Source: Hyalella azteca (Eukaryota; Arthropoda; Malacostraca; Amphipoda; Hyalellidae). Taken from it: DNA of 64,000 nt. Positions 27,501 to 39,500 of the stretch are shown one piece after another. Location of the stretch: NCBI RefSeq assembly GCF_000764305.2, contig NW_025941759.1:1-64000 (forward strand). Direction: 5' to 3'. A model generated the notes under the pieces. The model was not told the DNA's origin, made no database searches, and worked only from the letters and a program-made list of their open reading frames with translations. Position 1 is the first letter of the stretch. Every line of letters starts with the position of its first letter. The position numbers were made by a program, and so were the translations under genes.

Positions 27501-30500
27501 CTTGCAATAGAATTGCTCTTTCCAGCGTACATATGAAGTTCCGTTGACAGACGTGCATGACAAGCAGAAAGTTGACCTGCAGCCATGCACGGAAAAAACT
27601 TGATGTGAGGAACTTGCTTCATTATGATTGATAAGGTAAAATGGACAAGCAGAGCAGGATCTAGTTAAAGAGAGCTACGCAGTTACGCAAGGTTATGCAG
27701 CAGGTGATAATTTTGTTTGTGTATATTAACAGATTTTTCCTGATCAGGACGCGTGATCCTTGAGTATTCAGCAACAGTAAAAGATATTTTCAATTTCAAC
27801 TAAAATAAAATCCCATGTGAAGGTTTCTTAATGAATAATTTCTTGGCACAACATATGCATAGTATGACGAAACGAATAAACTGACTCATCAATCATGCCA
27901 TTTACTCATTTGGTTACTCGGCCGTTACTCACGCTCATGGGCCAAGGCCGCCAATTTCTGTCGAATTATCCTGCATGTGTTCTCCTATAACATCAAATGT
28001 GGTGACGATGTGAGTCAACGCTCATCAAAATACGTTGAATCTTGAGCCGCAGTCTGCATAGAAGGTAATTTTTTCACAGGTCAATGTAAGATTTTCGTGG
28101 GTGGCCGCCTTCTCTTGCACCTTAGTTAAGACTAGCGATGTTCATGTTTGTTCTCCATGTTATCTGATATTTTCAAATGTGACCGGAAGCATTAATCAAC
28201 GTTTGAAGATTTTTTTAAATAAAAAAAATTAACTAGAACAGTTCTTCTCCTCTTAAAGATTTAATTTGTAAAAGAAATCAGCAAATGACCAGGAGAATAA
28301 CGTTACCCGCGTCTAGAACCTCGATAGCTCCACTCCGCGCCGAATATTGGACTCTGTGAGAGCGAGCCAATTACCTTGCTGCACGGTGGGCTGGTTGAGA
28401 TTTGGTAGAGACGGGCCAAGTGAAGTGAAACCATTTCTTTTGCTTTACGTATTGTCAGTTGCATGGTGTCTATTGGATACAATCAAAGCATCGTTGACGC
28501 TCCGAGTATGAACGCCTTCAAAAACAGACTAGACGAAGCTATGCAGGAGCATATGTTCAGTCTTAAAATGCCTAGCAAATTACGGACCAGGCAATAAGTC
28601 CAGCAGCTATCTCAATCAATCGTCAGCTATGGAAAGATCGGGTTCCAAAGGCCGGATCCCTTGTGAATCAAGTCACGAAAAGTTCAAGAATCGGCAACAG
28701 GCCATGGGCCTATTTCTTCAGTGCCGACACTTCTATTCTATTTTATTCTAAAGTCGTTTGTCTGAGTGTGAAATTTTGAATGACGACATCCGCGCGATGC
28801 AGTTTCGCTAGTAGCAAGCGGACTGCCTTGTGTTTGACACCAGAGTTTTCGTTATGTTTTCAGGTGTAAATACATATAGTAAATCTCGTGAGGATATTTT
28901 TGAAAATAATGTTGTTATCTGTGTTTTTCTCTGGGTTAGCAAAGATTAACTCACTTCCCAGTCACAATTTTTTTATGTTTTATGTTCATTTTTAGCTGCT
29001 TTCAGGCACTTATTTATCGCGATTCATAATCCCAATAATAATAGATATAACTATATTTCATAATAAAAATTTTTTCCACATACCTTCAATAAAGACTCCT
29101 CCATCTTTTTTGTAGAGAGCAAGTTTTCCGAAGACCTTTTCATCAATGCCGGGGACCATCTCAACCAGTGCGTCCGGTTTCTGGAACAAAAAGCATTTAT
29201 GCTTCATAGATACGCTGCATTCACGCCCGCTTGTGCGGCGCAAAGTACATGGATGTTTATACGATAATTCTCTTTGGCCAAAGTGATATTCATTGCTTGA
29301 GTTCAGCAAGTTACGTTGATTTCGGAGGTCCTCGAAATGAGTCACCTGGAATTGGGTCTCACTGATTTGACGTAACCAAGCAGTGCATGTGAGGAGTATG
29401 TCTGTCTGTGAAAATAGCTCACCTATTCCTATACAATTAATTCATTTTAAATTGTATAGCTAGGAGATCATTTGACGTTTGTCTCTAAACTAAATTATTG
29501 CTCTATTAATTTTTTTACTGTCAATGATTGTCCGAATAAGTTTTAAAATCTTCGAAAGTGAAACCACTTTCGAAGTTTTGTTTCCTCACTGCATGCTAAT
29601 AGAAAGCTTGTGAAATATCGCGACTGCAAACTATAGAGGACAAATTTAAATTCTAAATAAATAATTAAAGAATATAATTCAAAAATGCCAGCCGACAGTT
29701 TCTGAAGAAAAACTGCAGGTCTAAAAAGTCCCTATATAATTGCTTGATCAAGCGCAGAAGAAAGCCTGTCATTGGGGCCATCACTGTCCACTGGCACAGT
29801 AGAATCCGTTATTGGAAACATTGAGCATGTAAAATAATGTCATACATTTATGAACATTGCTAACTCTGTGCCACAACAATACCTATCAATCAATTTCGAG
29901 CATTATTTTGATAAATTTCTCGCTGCCTCATTCATCGACCGTCCCCCAACCTCCTCGGCGGTATTTGAGATTACGCCACGAGTAAAATTGAAGATTTAAT
30001 TCCTGGTTTATGTGGTTATATTTTTACGCATCTTAAATACTTGTAATAAGCTAGAATTTTACATCGAGTTTAAAGGGAAATCTTCGTTATATTGTCAAAG
30101 AAAATAATCTACTACTACTTGACGGGGAAAGATGAGGCGCAGCATTTCATTACAAACGAGAGGCATGAAATGATTCTATACGGAATTCCTCACTTATTTA
30201 CAAGATTTAATTAAAGCAAATGCCCATTCATCCTATTTTTTTGGTTATAGTTTTGGCTTAAAGCAGCGCAAGGTATTCTCGTGCTGGGACCGTCGAGCAT
30301 GACGCGTCGCGGAGCAGCGGTGACCTGCACTCTCACTTGCACCGCCTACCCAGCAAGAACAAAGTCTGCTGAGGTTCACCTTATGCTTTAATTACTTTAA
30401 TTAAGTGCAAATACTGTCTCAAGTTCCCTAATAATAATTATTCAAGTGATTATTATCATTATTAGATAGTAATTATTCATGCTATCTCAAGTTCACTAAT

Positions 30501-33500
30501 AAGATAGTTCCTCTACTGAATGACTTCGTTACTACACTCGCCCTACCACAACAGGACTAATGTCAAGTATTTGATTCAAATTTCATAAAAACAATTTAAA
30601 CTTTGTGAAAATATTAAAGTTTTTACTGTTTTCACTATCTCTCATTTATTTTTGCTATATTAAATCAAGATTTTTTTTAGTTTGCCTACGAAAATGTCGC
30701 TGATAATTTGCGCGTGCTCTGCGATACCTAAACAACAAAGGCGCTGTGGCGAGATCACGTCTTGAACGGTCGAGCGAAAAAATTAAGATTAATTGAAAAT
30801 GACCGAGGACTTGCTGTTTTAATTCTTTTGTTTCAGTAGGATTAAATTTTCTTATTTATCAACAAAGTCAGCCATTCATTTAATCTAGAACACTCTTGTC
30901 ATTGCCCGTGGAACTCGAAGAACAGGCGCATGCCGCTGTCGCGAGATCATCGCGCCTGCAATCTCTGCTCGTAATTTGTTGAGCAAATAAGTCTGCCTCG
31001 TAATACGGCTGATCAGGCCGTCTCATAGCTGCCACATGGCAAACGTCGCAAGCTTTTTATGGCATAGTTTGTTTAAGTCGCTCGGTATCGTTGGTGCACC
31101 TAACGTTATGGCCCCTTAACGTCAGACTTGAGTCTACTCTGCAGCCTGCCAATTCTACTCTTCTCTACTCTGCATCGATGCTGCTCTGGACATTACTTTA
31201 CAACACGTTAGTACCCTGCTCTGCACACTACCGTACTATGCACCATGTTAGCACCCTGATCTGCACACTGCCGTACTATGCACCATGTTAGCACCCTGCT
31301 CTGCACACTGCCGTACTATGCACTGCTTTAGTACCCTGCTCTGTACACTACCGTACTATGCACTGCGTTAGTACCCTGCTCGATATCGTGCACTACGGGA
31401 GCCTTGACACACGGCAATAAAATGCCGCTGACTGCACGCTTGTCCCGGCAGGTAATCATGTTAATTTCTAGCGCTTCTACGTATACTGTAACTTATGTGA
31501 ACTACAGCTATTGGTAATTTCTAGCGCTGCTACGTTTACTGTAAGTTATGTGAACTACAGCCTGTGTTATGTCCGAACTGCTACTCCTGCACAATACTTC
31601 TCTTGAATTCTTGACCAAAATGACCAAATGGGACAGAAGTTCAAAGAGTAATACAAGGGAAGATAATCCGCACGGCTACCGGCTCTTCATCAACATTCAT
31701 ACTATTGTGCGTGCCATGCATGGGAACCTATAAATAATAAGAACAGTCAATAGTCGAATAATTATAGGGAACGCCAGTGGTCATTGAGACCTCGGGCAGT
31801 ACGTGGAGGTCCCAATTCTTGCTTCATCACAGCTCAGGCAGATGAAGCGTGACGAAAAAGAATCAAATTAATTCTCGTGATCATATAGAGACTGCATCTT
31901 GAGTAAAAATAGGGTTAATGAAATTAAGTTCATTCCTTCGTTGGTTTCTCTTCATTATTGCATGAATTACTAAATAGTGTTGTCTGGTTAATATTTTTGG
32001 AGGACGATCTGCTCGTTCACGAACTTTTCATGGATGGACAAATCTTTAAAAAATATAACTCAGTACTCACTGCAGTGTGTGACAGAGAGCGCATTTTCTA
32101 GTCGACGAAAACGTGGTCACGAACGGACATGACGAGCACAATAGCGCCTTTTTTCCATAAATGAGAAAATGCGCTAAAAAGGAGGCACAGTCTGATTGTC
32201 TGTTGCGAGTATCGAAGCATTCACTTATTACAACTTAAATTCAAAATTTTCTACTCAGTTCCTACATGCAAATCTTGAAAACAACCGAACTTATACGCAG
32301 AAAATGCCGAACACGCAGAAAATGGCGAACAAAATTAACAATGCCGTCTATCCGTTACCAGGAATAATGCAATTCATTGCATAATTCCTGCTTTTAAATC
32401 CATTTAAATTATTGTACACAAATGAAAGTAGTAGCTCTGCCTTCATAATTTGTAGCCTGCAGGCACGTGCTGTAAATGCAATTTCTGGAGCAAAGCAACA
32501 ATGGCCGGAACGAAGTTCATGAATGTGCGTGATTTGTCCACGCTCAATTGTTACAAGCTAGCATCTTACATGTGAATGAGGATGAATTAGTGACGCTCTA
32601 ATGTTACCCATCAACATCTTACGTGACCTTGCAACTGAATACTAATTCCGAAGGCTGTAGGCTCAGCAAAATTCGTACGTTGGGCTCTACCAACACTCGT
32701 TCGGCGTTAGACGCATATATTTTATCCGTGATACTCAACCAACACTCGTTCAGTGTCACATGGCCATTTTTGATTTTTATTCTGATCAGAATAATCAGGA
32801 ATAAGCTTTCATCGTCAGTTAATAATTTGCATGGCAGTTTTAGGTTGTGCGCGCAGCCTTTGCCAAAATCAGTTGATATTCACTCTGTTTCTATCATCTT
32901 CCACGTGATCGACACCAAAACAACACGCTAAGAAGCTGATAATTTCTGATTCAGCAATATTGTAAATATTACACTTTTTCTTTCAGGCGCCCTTCATTAA
33001 GTTCCATCCTACACTTAAAAAATTCAGTCGAGTAATATGTGACGTCGAATTTTTGCTCTTTAGAATAGCCTATGCAGGTGATTGCCTAATCCACACTTCG
33101 TTATATACTATTGGCATCAGTGTAATACTTCCTTTCGTTCAGAATCTATTTAATAGCTTTTCAATCGCAAAAATATAAATCTATTGAATTTTTCAATTAC
33201 GGTTTAGCAAGATCAAGCACACATTGCAAATATATTCAATCATTTCATAGGCAGTCCACGCATAGCTGACTATCAATTTCAATGAGTGGTCCTCCTACTT
33301 TTGGGTATAAAATTAAATAGGATAAATTTCTTAACGATACCTTACCGATGTAATCAAGTCTTAGAAATCTATTAATAACAGTTTGCGTATTGCTGAACGT
33401 TCTAAAGTTATTTACGTATCATCTGAAGTATCATGAAAGATGCAAGGTGATATCTCCCATGATTTCACGCTCTGGTTACAAGTGATGAACGCGTTTTACA

Positions 33501-36500
33501 CCAGAGACCCTGAAGATGACTAGCCACTTTCTGGTGAGCAAGCGAGCGGAAACCTCGTGCAAGGAAGGGGTTTAGATATTGCCTTCTCTAACCTAAATAA
33601 AGTAATTATTATCATTTTACCGCTCTAAGGTCATTGCATGCTAGCTGTCATTAACTAATAAGTAGGAAACTTACGCCTTTTCCTGAACGGTGGCTGCGCG
33701 TCGATGTGATGAACACAATAAGCACCAGAAGTGCCGTAGTCCTGCCATCACCCGTCATCTCAGTATATGTGATCAGACCGCGTTATACTTTCTGGTATTA
33801 TGCAAAGAAAAACCGCCTACTGTTGGATTATGCGCAATTGGATTATGCTTGTGAAATTATTGAGCTATTACTACAAAGGTTTTTATTGTGGCTCTTTCTA
33901 GTAATATTAGCACCACAACGAAATAATTACTGGAAATAAGAAACAATTTAGTTCGAGCTAGAAACTTCAATTTTGATTATCTTGACAAAATTCATAAAAG
34001 GCAATGAGAAGTAATTAATATTTGTCCTGGAAATGTTTGATTTATATTCTTGTTAGCAGTTTATTGTATACACCGGTTTTAGGTTTGATTTTATCGAAGC
34101 TTTTTTATATTTTTATTGTATACAAAGTACAAAATATCGGAAGAAAATCCTAATTGCTTCTGCACCGTTTCCTTGTCTCCTTGTCCGTATATTCGACCAT
34201 TACGTCTGTTAAATATTGAATATTACGGAATATTCACGATGTTAACTTTATTTTTCTAAGATTAGATCATCTTGCTTGCCAGTGACCCCAAGATAATAAT
34301 CGCGATTTTAACTTTGTTATGCAAAGTGACATCATCTTGATTGCCAGTGACTGTTAAGATAACTTCCGTGGAAAACTGTAGTTAGCTTCACTAATGCTTG
34401 GTTTCTGTCCGACCTTTTATCTGCTTTAACGTGAACAGTGTTTTTTAAGCTGTGACATGCGAACACTTTAGGGGTAAGACCCATTCTTAGTTAAGAGTTC
34501 TTTACATAGAAATGTTTGCGCAGAGCGTAAGAACTGACAATGAATTGAAACTGAAGACACGCCGCCCTACCGGTCCCATGCGCCCAGTCATAAAATTTGC
34601 ACTGAATATTACTGTATTTAAATTTTAAACAAAATGCAAGAAATGCTAATAATTTTTACCAGTAGTTATATTAATTGGCGGCAATAAAACGGGTACTTAA
34701 AAGTACCTTGTTTAAATAGTCACTTTAATCATTCACACATTTAATAGTTCATCAAGTAATGTACCTATCTTATCTCTATTGATCAATTTTATTGTTTAAT
34801 GTCAAACTGAATCATCCCTTGAATCTTTCTTGTAAGACTTCCCTCAAATCATGAATTACCGGCATAGAGTGTTTCTGAATATTTCTCTTTTCTAAGTTTT
34901 GGAACTCGTGCAAGAGCTGTACATGAAATCATCTCTTCAAAGCCGTACAAATTGTACAGCCGTACATCAAAGCGTTGGTCGCTGTAATTGATCTAGAAGC
35001 CTCGTAATCGTTGTTAATCCACTCCACCACCTGCCCGAACGCGCGCCGCTACAAGACTAAATGTGCGAGGCGAACAAACCTTCAACTAAGCTGGAATCGC
35101 GCAATATGAGAAAAAATTGAGGAATCAATTGCTTGCACTTTGTTCAGCTCTCAGTTGCGGTTGCTTCACTTCGAGTTTTTTTCCGTATATACTTCATTAT
35201 GTCAGCGGACTGTATGAATTTTGTGACGGAATAAAGGCTCCATTTACTGAGGTTAAGTCAAAAGCTTTAATGGCCATTCATGCCTACAGGCAATTATTTT
35301 GCATAAGTATAATTTAAGTAGTTTAGTACAGAGCTGTATCGACGTATCGAAAGGTTATTGTCACATTGCATCATGGAGACTGGGCAATGCACGTATGTGA
35401 TCTGCCTCATGAACACATAATAATAACAATAAAAAAATAATAATAGTGGTTTCAGTGTTTCTTAGGCCGTAGGCCTGTCGCCCATTCATAACATCGCAGA
35501 AATTCGCGGCTTGTTGCGGTCTCGGACACACAACTCACTCCTTCAATTTTGCTGTACTTAACCGCCCAGCCTTCTCGCCTTTTCGTACTAGAAACTGGCT
35601 CAGAGCTGAGATCGGACCCTCACATCTCTGGTCCAATCCTGGTATTCTGGAGCTGTAACCACTGGGCTGAACTGTATCGACATGTTATATCGTCCCATTG
35701 CGGTAATGAGACTAAACAGAGCACGTGTGTGATTATGCGGCTGATCACATACAGTACGTGCTCTGTCGGTACACTGTTAGAAAAAACGGTGAAAAAACTG
35801 TCCCACTGGCATTCTAGTGGCCGGCAAAATAAACAATTTTGCCGTTTTTATCAGATGTTTTACGGATTTCTAGTGTAAAATTAGAATAAAAACAACGACA
35901 CGGTGTTTCTTTTCACGTGCCGACCGGCCACTGAAACGCCGGTAATACCGTTAACGGTAATTTTTCTAACAGTGTACATGAATTGTATCGACCCGTTATA
36001 TCGTCACATTGCTCCCAGGAGACTAAGCAGAATACGAATGTGATCCGCCGCATGAATACATGAACTATATCTACAGGTTATGGCCACATTGCACCCAAGA
36101 CGCCGTGGGGGAAGGTGGTGACGATATTCTACGCCATTCCCGGGGTGCCGTTGATGATGCTGTGCCTCGCTAACATAGGGGATGGCATGGCGCACTCCTT
36201 CAGGTTCCTCTACTGGAAGGTCTGTTGCTACGCCTGCACCAAGCGGCCTAAGAAACGGCGACGAACCAAGAGCTCCTCGAGGCTCTCAAGAAGGTAAAAC
36301 TTGTATTTTTTTAAGTAAATGCTTGCTTCCATTATTTCGATTTGTGTTTTGAAAAAAAAACATCCACAATCAAGTTTGCCTAACAATGCACGCAGGAATG
36401 CAAACGCAATAGTCTGATTTAATTAGTTTTTTGTAGCTTAGGTCCACTGCTTCCTGAAATTTTGTCTCAATCAAAACAGAGATTCTAATTTTCCTTGTAT

Positions 36501-39500
36501 TTCCGGTGGAGCAGCAGCAGCCACCACAGCAACATGGGTCCTCCTCGAGCGCGGCCGTCGTCTCTGCGTCGGTCAGGGCGCGGCTCTGAGCGTTCTACAG
36601 ACCCCCGGGAATACGAGCCCCACCAGTACCACCCCCGCGAGTACGAACCCCACCACCACGACCCTCACAACTATAACCCTCACCAGTACGACCCCACTTA
36701 CCCCGACCCTGAGTACCGGTGAGCCTTGGTGAGGCTATGCAGCTGAGTGCTCAAACACGTAGGATTTATTGAAGCTTTCCTCGTCAATGAGCCGAAGAGC
36801 ATGTAGCTGGTGCGATACCAACAGTTGAGTATTTCTCTAATGTGAATAAAATTTGTAAGTACGTCATAAAAAAACTCACAGTACATAATCCGAATTTTTT
36901 GGATGAAATTGAGTATGAAGGCCCTTTGGCTTAAATTCAAATCTTGCTGATTTAAATTCTAATGACAGAACCTCCGCTTTTTGCTTTCTCATTGCTAACC
37001 TAGAGCGCTAGTAAATGTCCGATCAATATACTTACTGATTCATCAGTTCTGAGAATATGAGTGGTTTTATGTATCCCCGTAAATCAAAGAAAGCAAGGCT
37101 GTCGCCATCTATATATATCATCTGGAATAGTCGCCATCTATATATATCATCTGGAATATATCATCTACACACTATCAGTATATGATAGCTGTCCTGAACA
37201 GTACGTCCCCGTCAAAATTGTTGATTAGAATTCATACAAGAAATGTGCTTCGAGCTATCTCTGCTATGTTAGTGTAAGCCACTCTATTTTGTTACCGACC
37301 AGTAGTGCATATCGCTATTAACTCATAATAACGTAACTATATGAGCTGAATTACGAGACTATAACCGATTTTTAACCGTGCTAGCTGTGAACTTCCGTAA
37401 ATGACGGGACTTCTCGGTCTCAAGCCACTAGGTACGAATAGCATTGACGACGGTAAATGTATCCGAGACGCAAGAATTAAGTGCGAGAACGAAAAGCTAA
37501 CGTCTCGGTAGGCCGGCTATGGTATTCCGCGATGTGTTTCACGAATTCCTCCAGTCTTCAGCTTGTCCCATTTCCATTCGGAGCTGCGATTTCCCTTAGC
37601 TTGTTCTTTTTCTCACAAAACATCCACCGCATTGTACGGAATCAATGAAGGAATTTGTGTGCAGCTGTCACCATCCATGGACCTTTTTTTGAGTTGTCGC
37701 CATACCGCTTTGTCTTGTCGGTGTCACGCGGTATCTTGCATAATCTGATGCTTTGTGAACGTCGCGTTCTTTCGCTCGCTCATTGTGTTCTCGGCCGACA
37801 AAAGTCTGCTTTAATTTGAACAAAAGCGTGCATCTTTGAAAAAATATATACTCTTCACTTCGTTCATCATGTTCCGGTTTTGTTAAAATTTGGGATTATT
37901 GAAAGGGAATATACATAGGGAACGTCTTGATTATTTGAAGCGTTCATGCTGCAGGAAGAGCGCAGCAATAATCCGTATACAACATAAAAGTTGGCAATAT
38001 TTTTAATTACGAGTACATAAAGGATTTTGGGTTCCAATAAGAGAGCGATAAAGGAAATAATGATACTATGTAGACAACTCTCCGCACTGTTCAGACCAAA
38101 CCAAATCTGATTCGAAGCAAAATTCGACTGACAAACGCAAAATGTCCGAGATAAAATTCGAGATCCGAGAACGAATCAATAATTTCAAAGCATATTGATT
38201 ACTATAGATACAAAATGAGTTTCTCACTTCGAATCAATTGATAAAAATTGTTGAAGATTTGCGAGAACGAGAACGGGAATAATGTCAGATTTTTAGAAAG
38301 CTACAGGGTAAATTTTAATCGGGATCCCGCATCGCGAAGCAACATAGCTCCGTTATTCGTAACGTTATTTTTACAAGCGTTCGTTTTGTTTTGGTCACGG
38401 TATGTCAACAAGACACGTGCTCGTTCAGCTGCTCCAGCTTCCTTGTCTATTGTTTTAAGAATTGTTACCGATTATATCTATTTTAAAAGCAGAGAGCACA
38501 CAAATTGAAAAGCAGAGAGCACACAAAACCTTGGAGCATACAAATTCAAGGCAACGACCTGTGGTGTGACTGCACTACAGCTGTTATTACCGGAACCAAC
38601 ACAAGAATTATATTTCAATAAGTTACAAAATACTCTCCTCCAACCTCCTCACACTCCTCTCCTGTAATCTCCTCGCTCTCTTCTCCCCAATACTAACGAT
38701 TATGGGGCAAAATATTTTGAAATAAATTCATCTCATTAAATTTTTCTCCCATAGATTGTAAAATAAATTCAAACATATTCAAAAATTAAATTATAAATCC
38801 GTTATAATGCGGCTCTGCTAGTGTTGGTCGCGGCCTTGGTTCTCGTGAAACCAAGCTACCGGCGGCACCCAAGATTTATTTAAGAAATAACTTGTTTTAC
38901 TTCCCTTTACTTACCCACAATATCCCCTCATAAGTAAGTCGTAATCGGCTTGCTATGGAAATAAAGGGTGGGATTAGGGTACAATAAACGCACTTCTGAC
39001 TAATGACTGGAAAATCATGGCTTACTTATTCTCCTTGAACCTTGCACTGTTTTTTCGCGTAAGCATTAATAAGAGTTTTCATTTTTGAACACGAATTAAT
39101 TTTTTACGCACTTATGAATTGAGCTTCGCATGAAGTAAAGCAGAACGCTGTCAGATGAATCAAGCGAATAAATCGGTAACAGAATCTAATGAATTTCATG
39201 GTTAAATTTGACCCCACAGATCGGGTCGCGCTGAGTTCGATGAAGACCGCCCCTCGGGACGCGTCTCTCGGACGGGGTCGAGGGAGCGTCGGGCTCCGGA
39301 CCTCAGGGGTGGCAAGGGCGGCAGGGACAGCCACACGTCCAGACTATCCCTCGACAGAGAAGTGAGTGCACTAAATCTAAATTATTTATTTGTAAATTAA
39401 ACAATTTACAGACGTGAATTCAAATTAAAACCTTTTTTCAAATGTCACCATTTGGCTAAAGATAATTCTTGGTTTCGATTAAGTTCAACGTACAATCGCC

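Larger units (their letters stand above)
35328..36057 (+). repeat. Three diverged copies of the K2P exon 3 acceptor region
   Basis: Segments at about 35328-35420, 35668-35752 and 35982-36057 share CTGTATCGAC, GTTAT, CACATTGC, GAGACT and TGTGAT in order. The third, and the true exon 3 boundary at 36058-36110 (ending TATCTACAG then GTTATGGCCACATTGC), align at roughly three-quarters identity by eye. The copies have lost the acceptor AG and the GYGH codons. They read as decayed tandem duplicates of the boundary. Confidence 0.5.
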
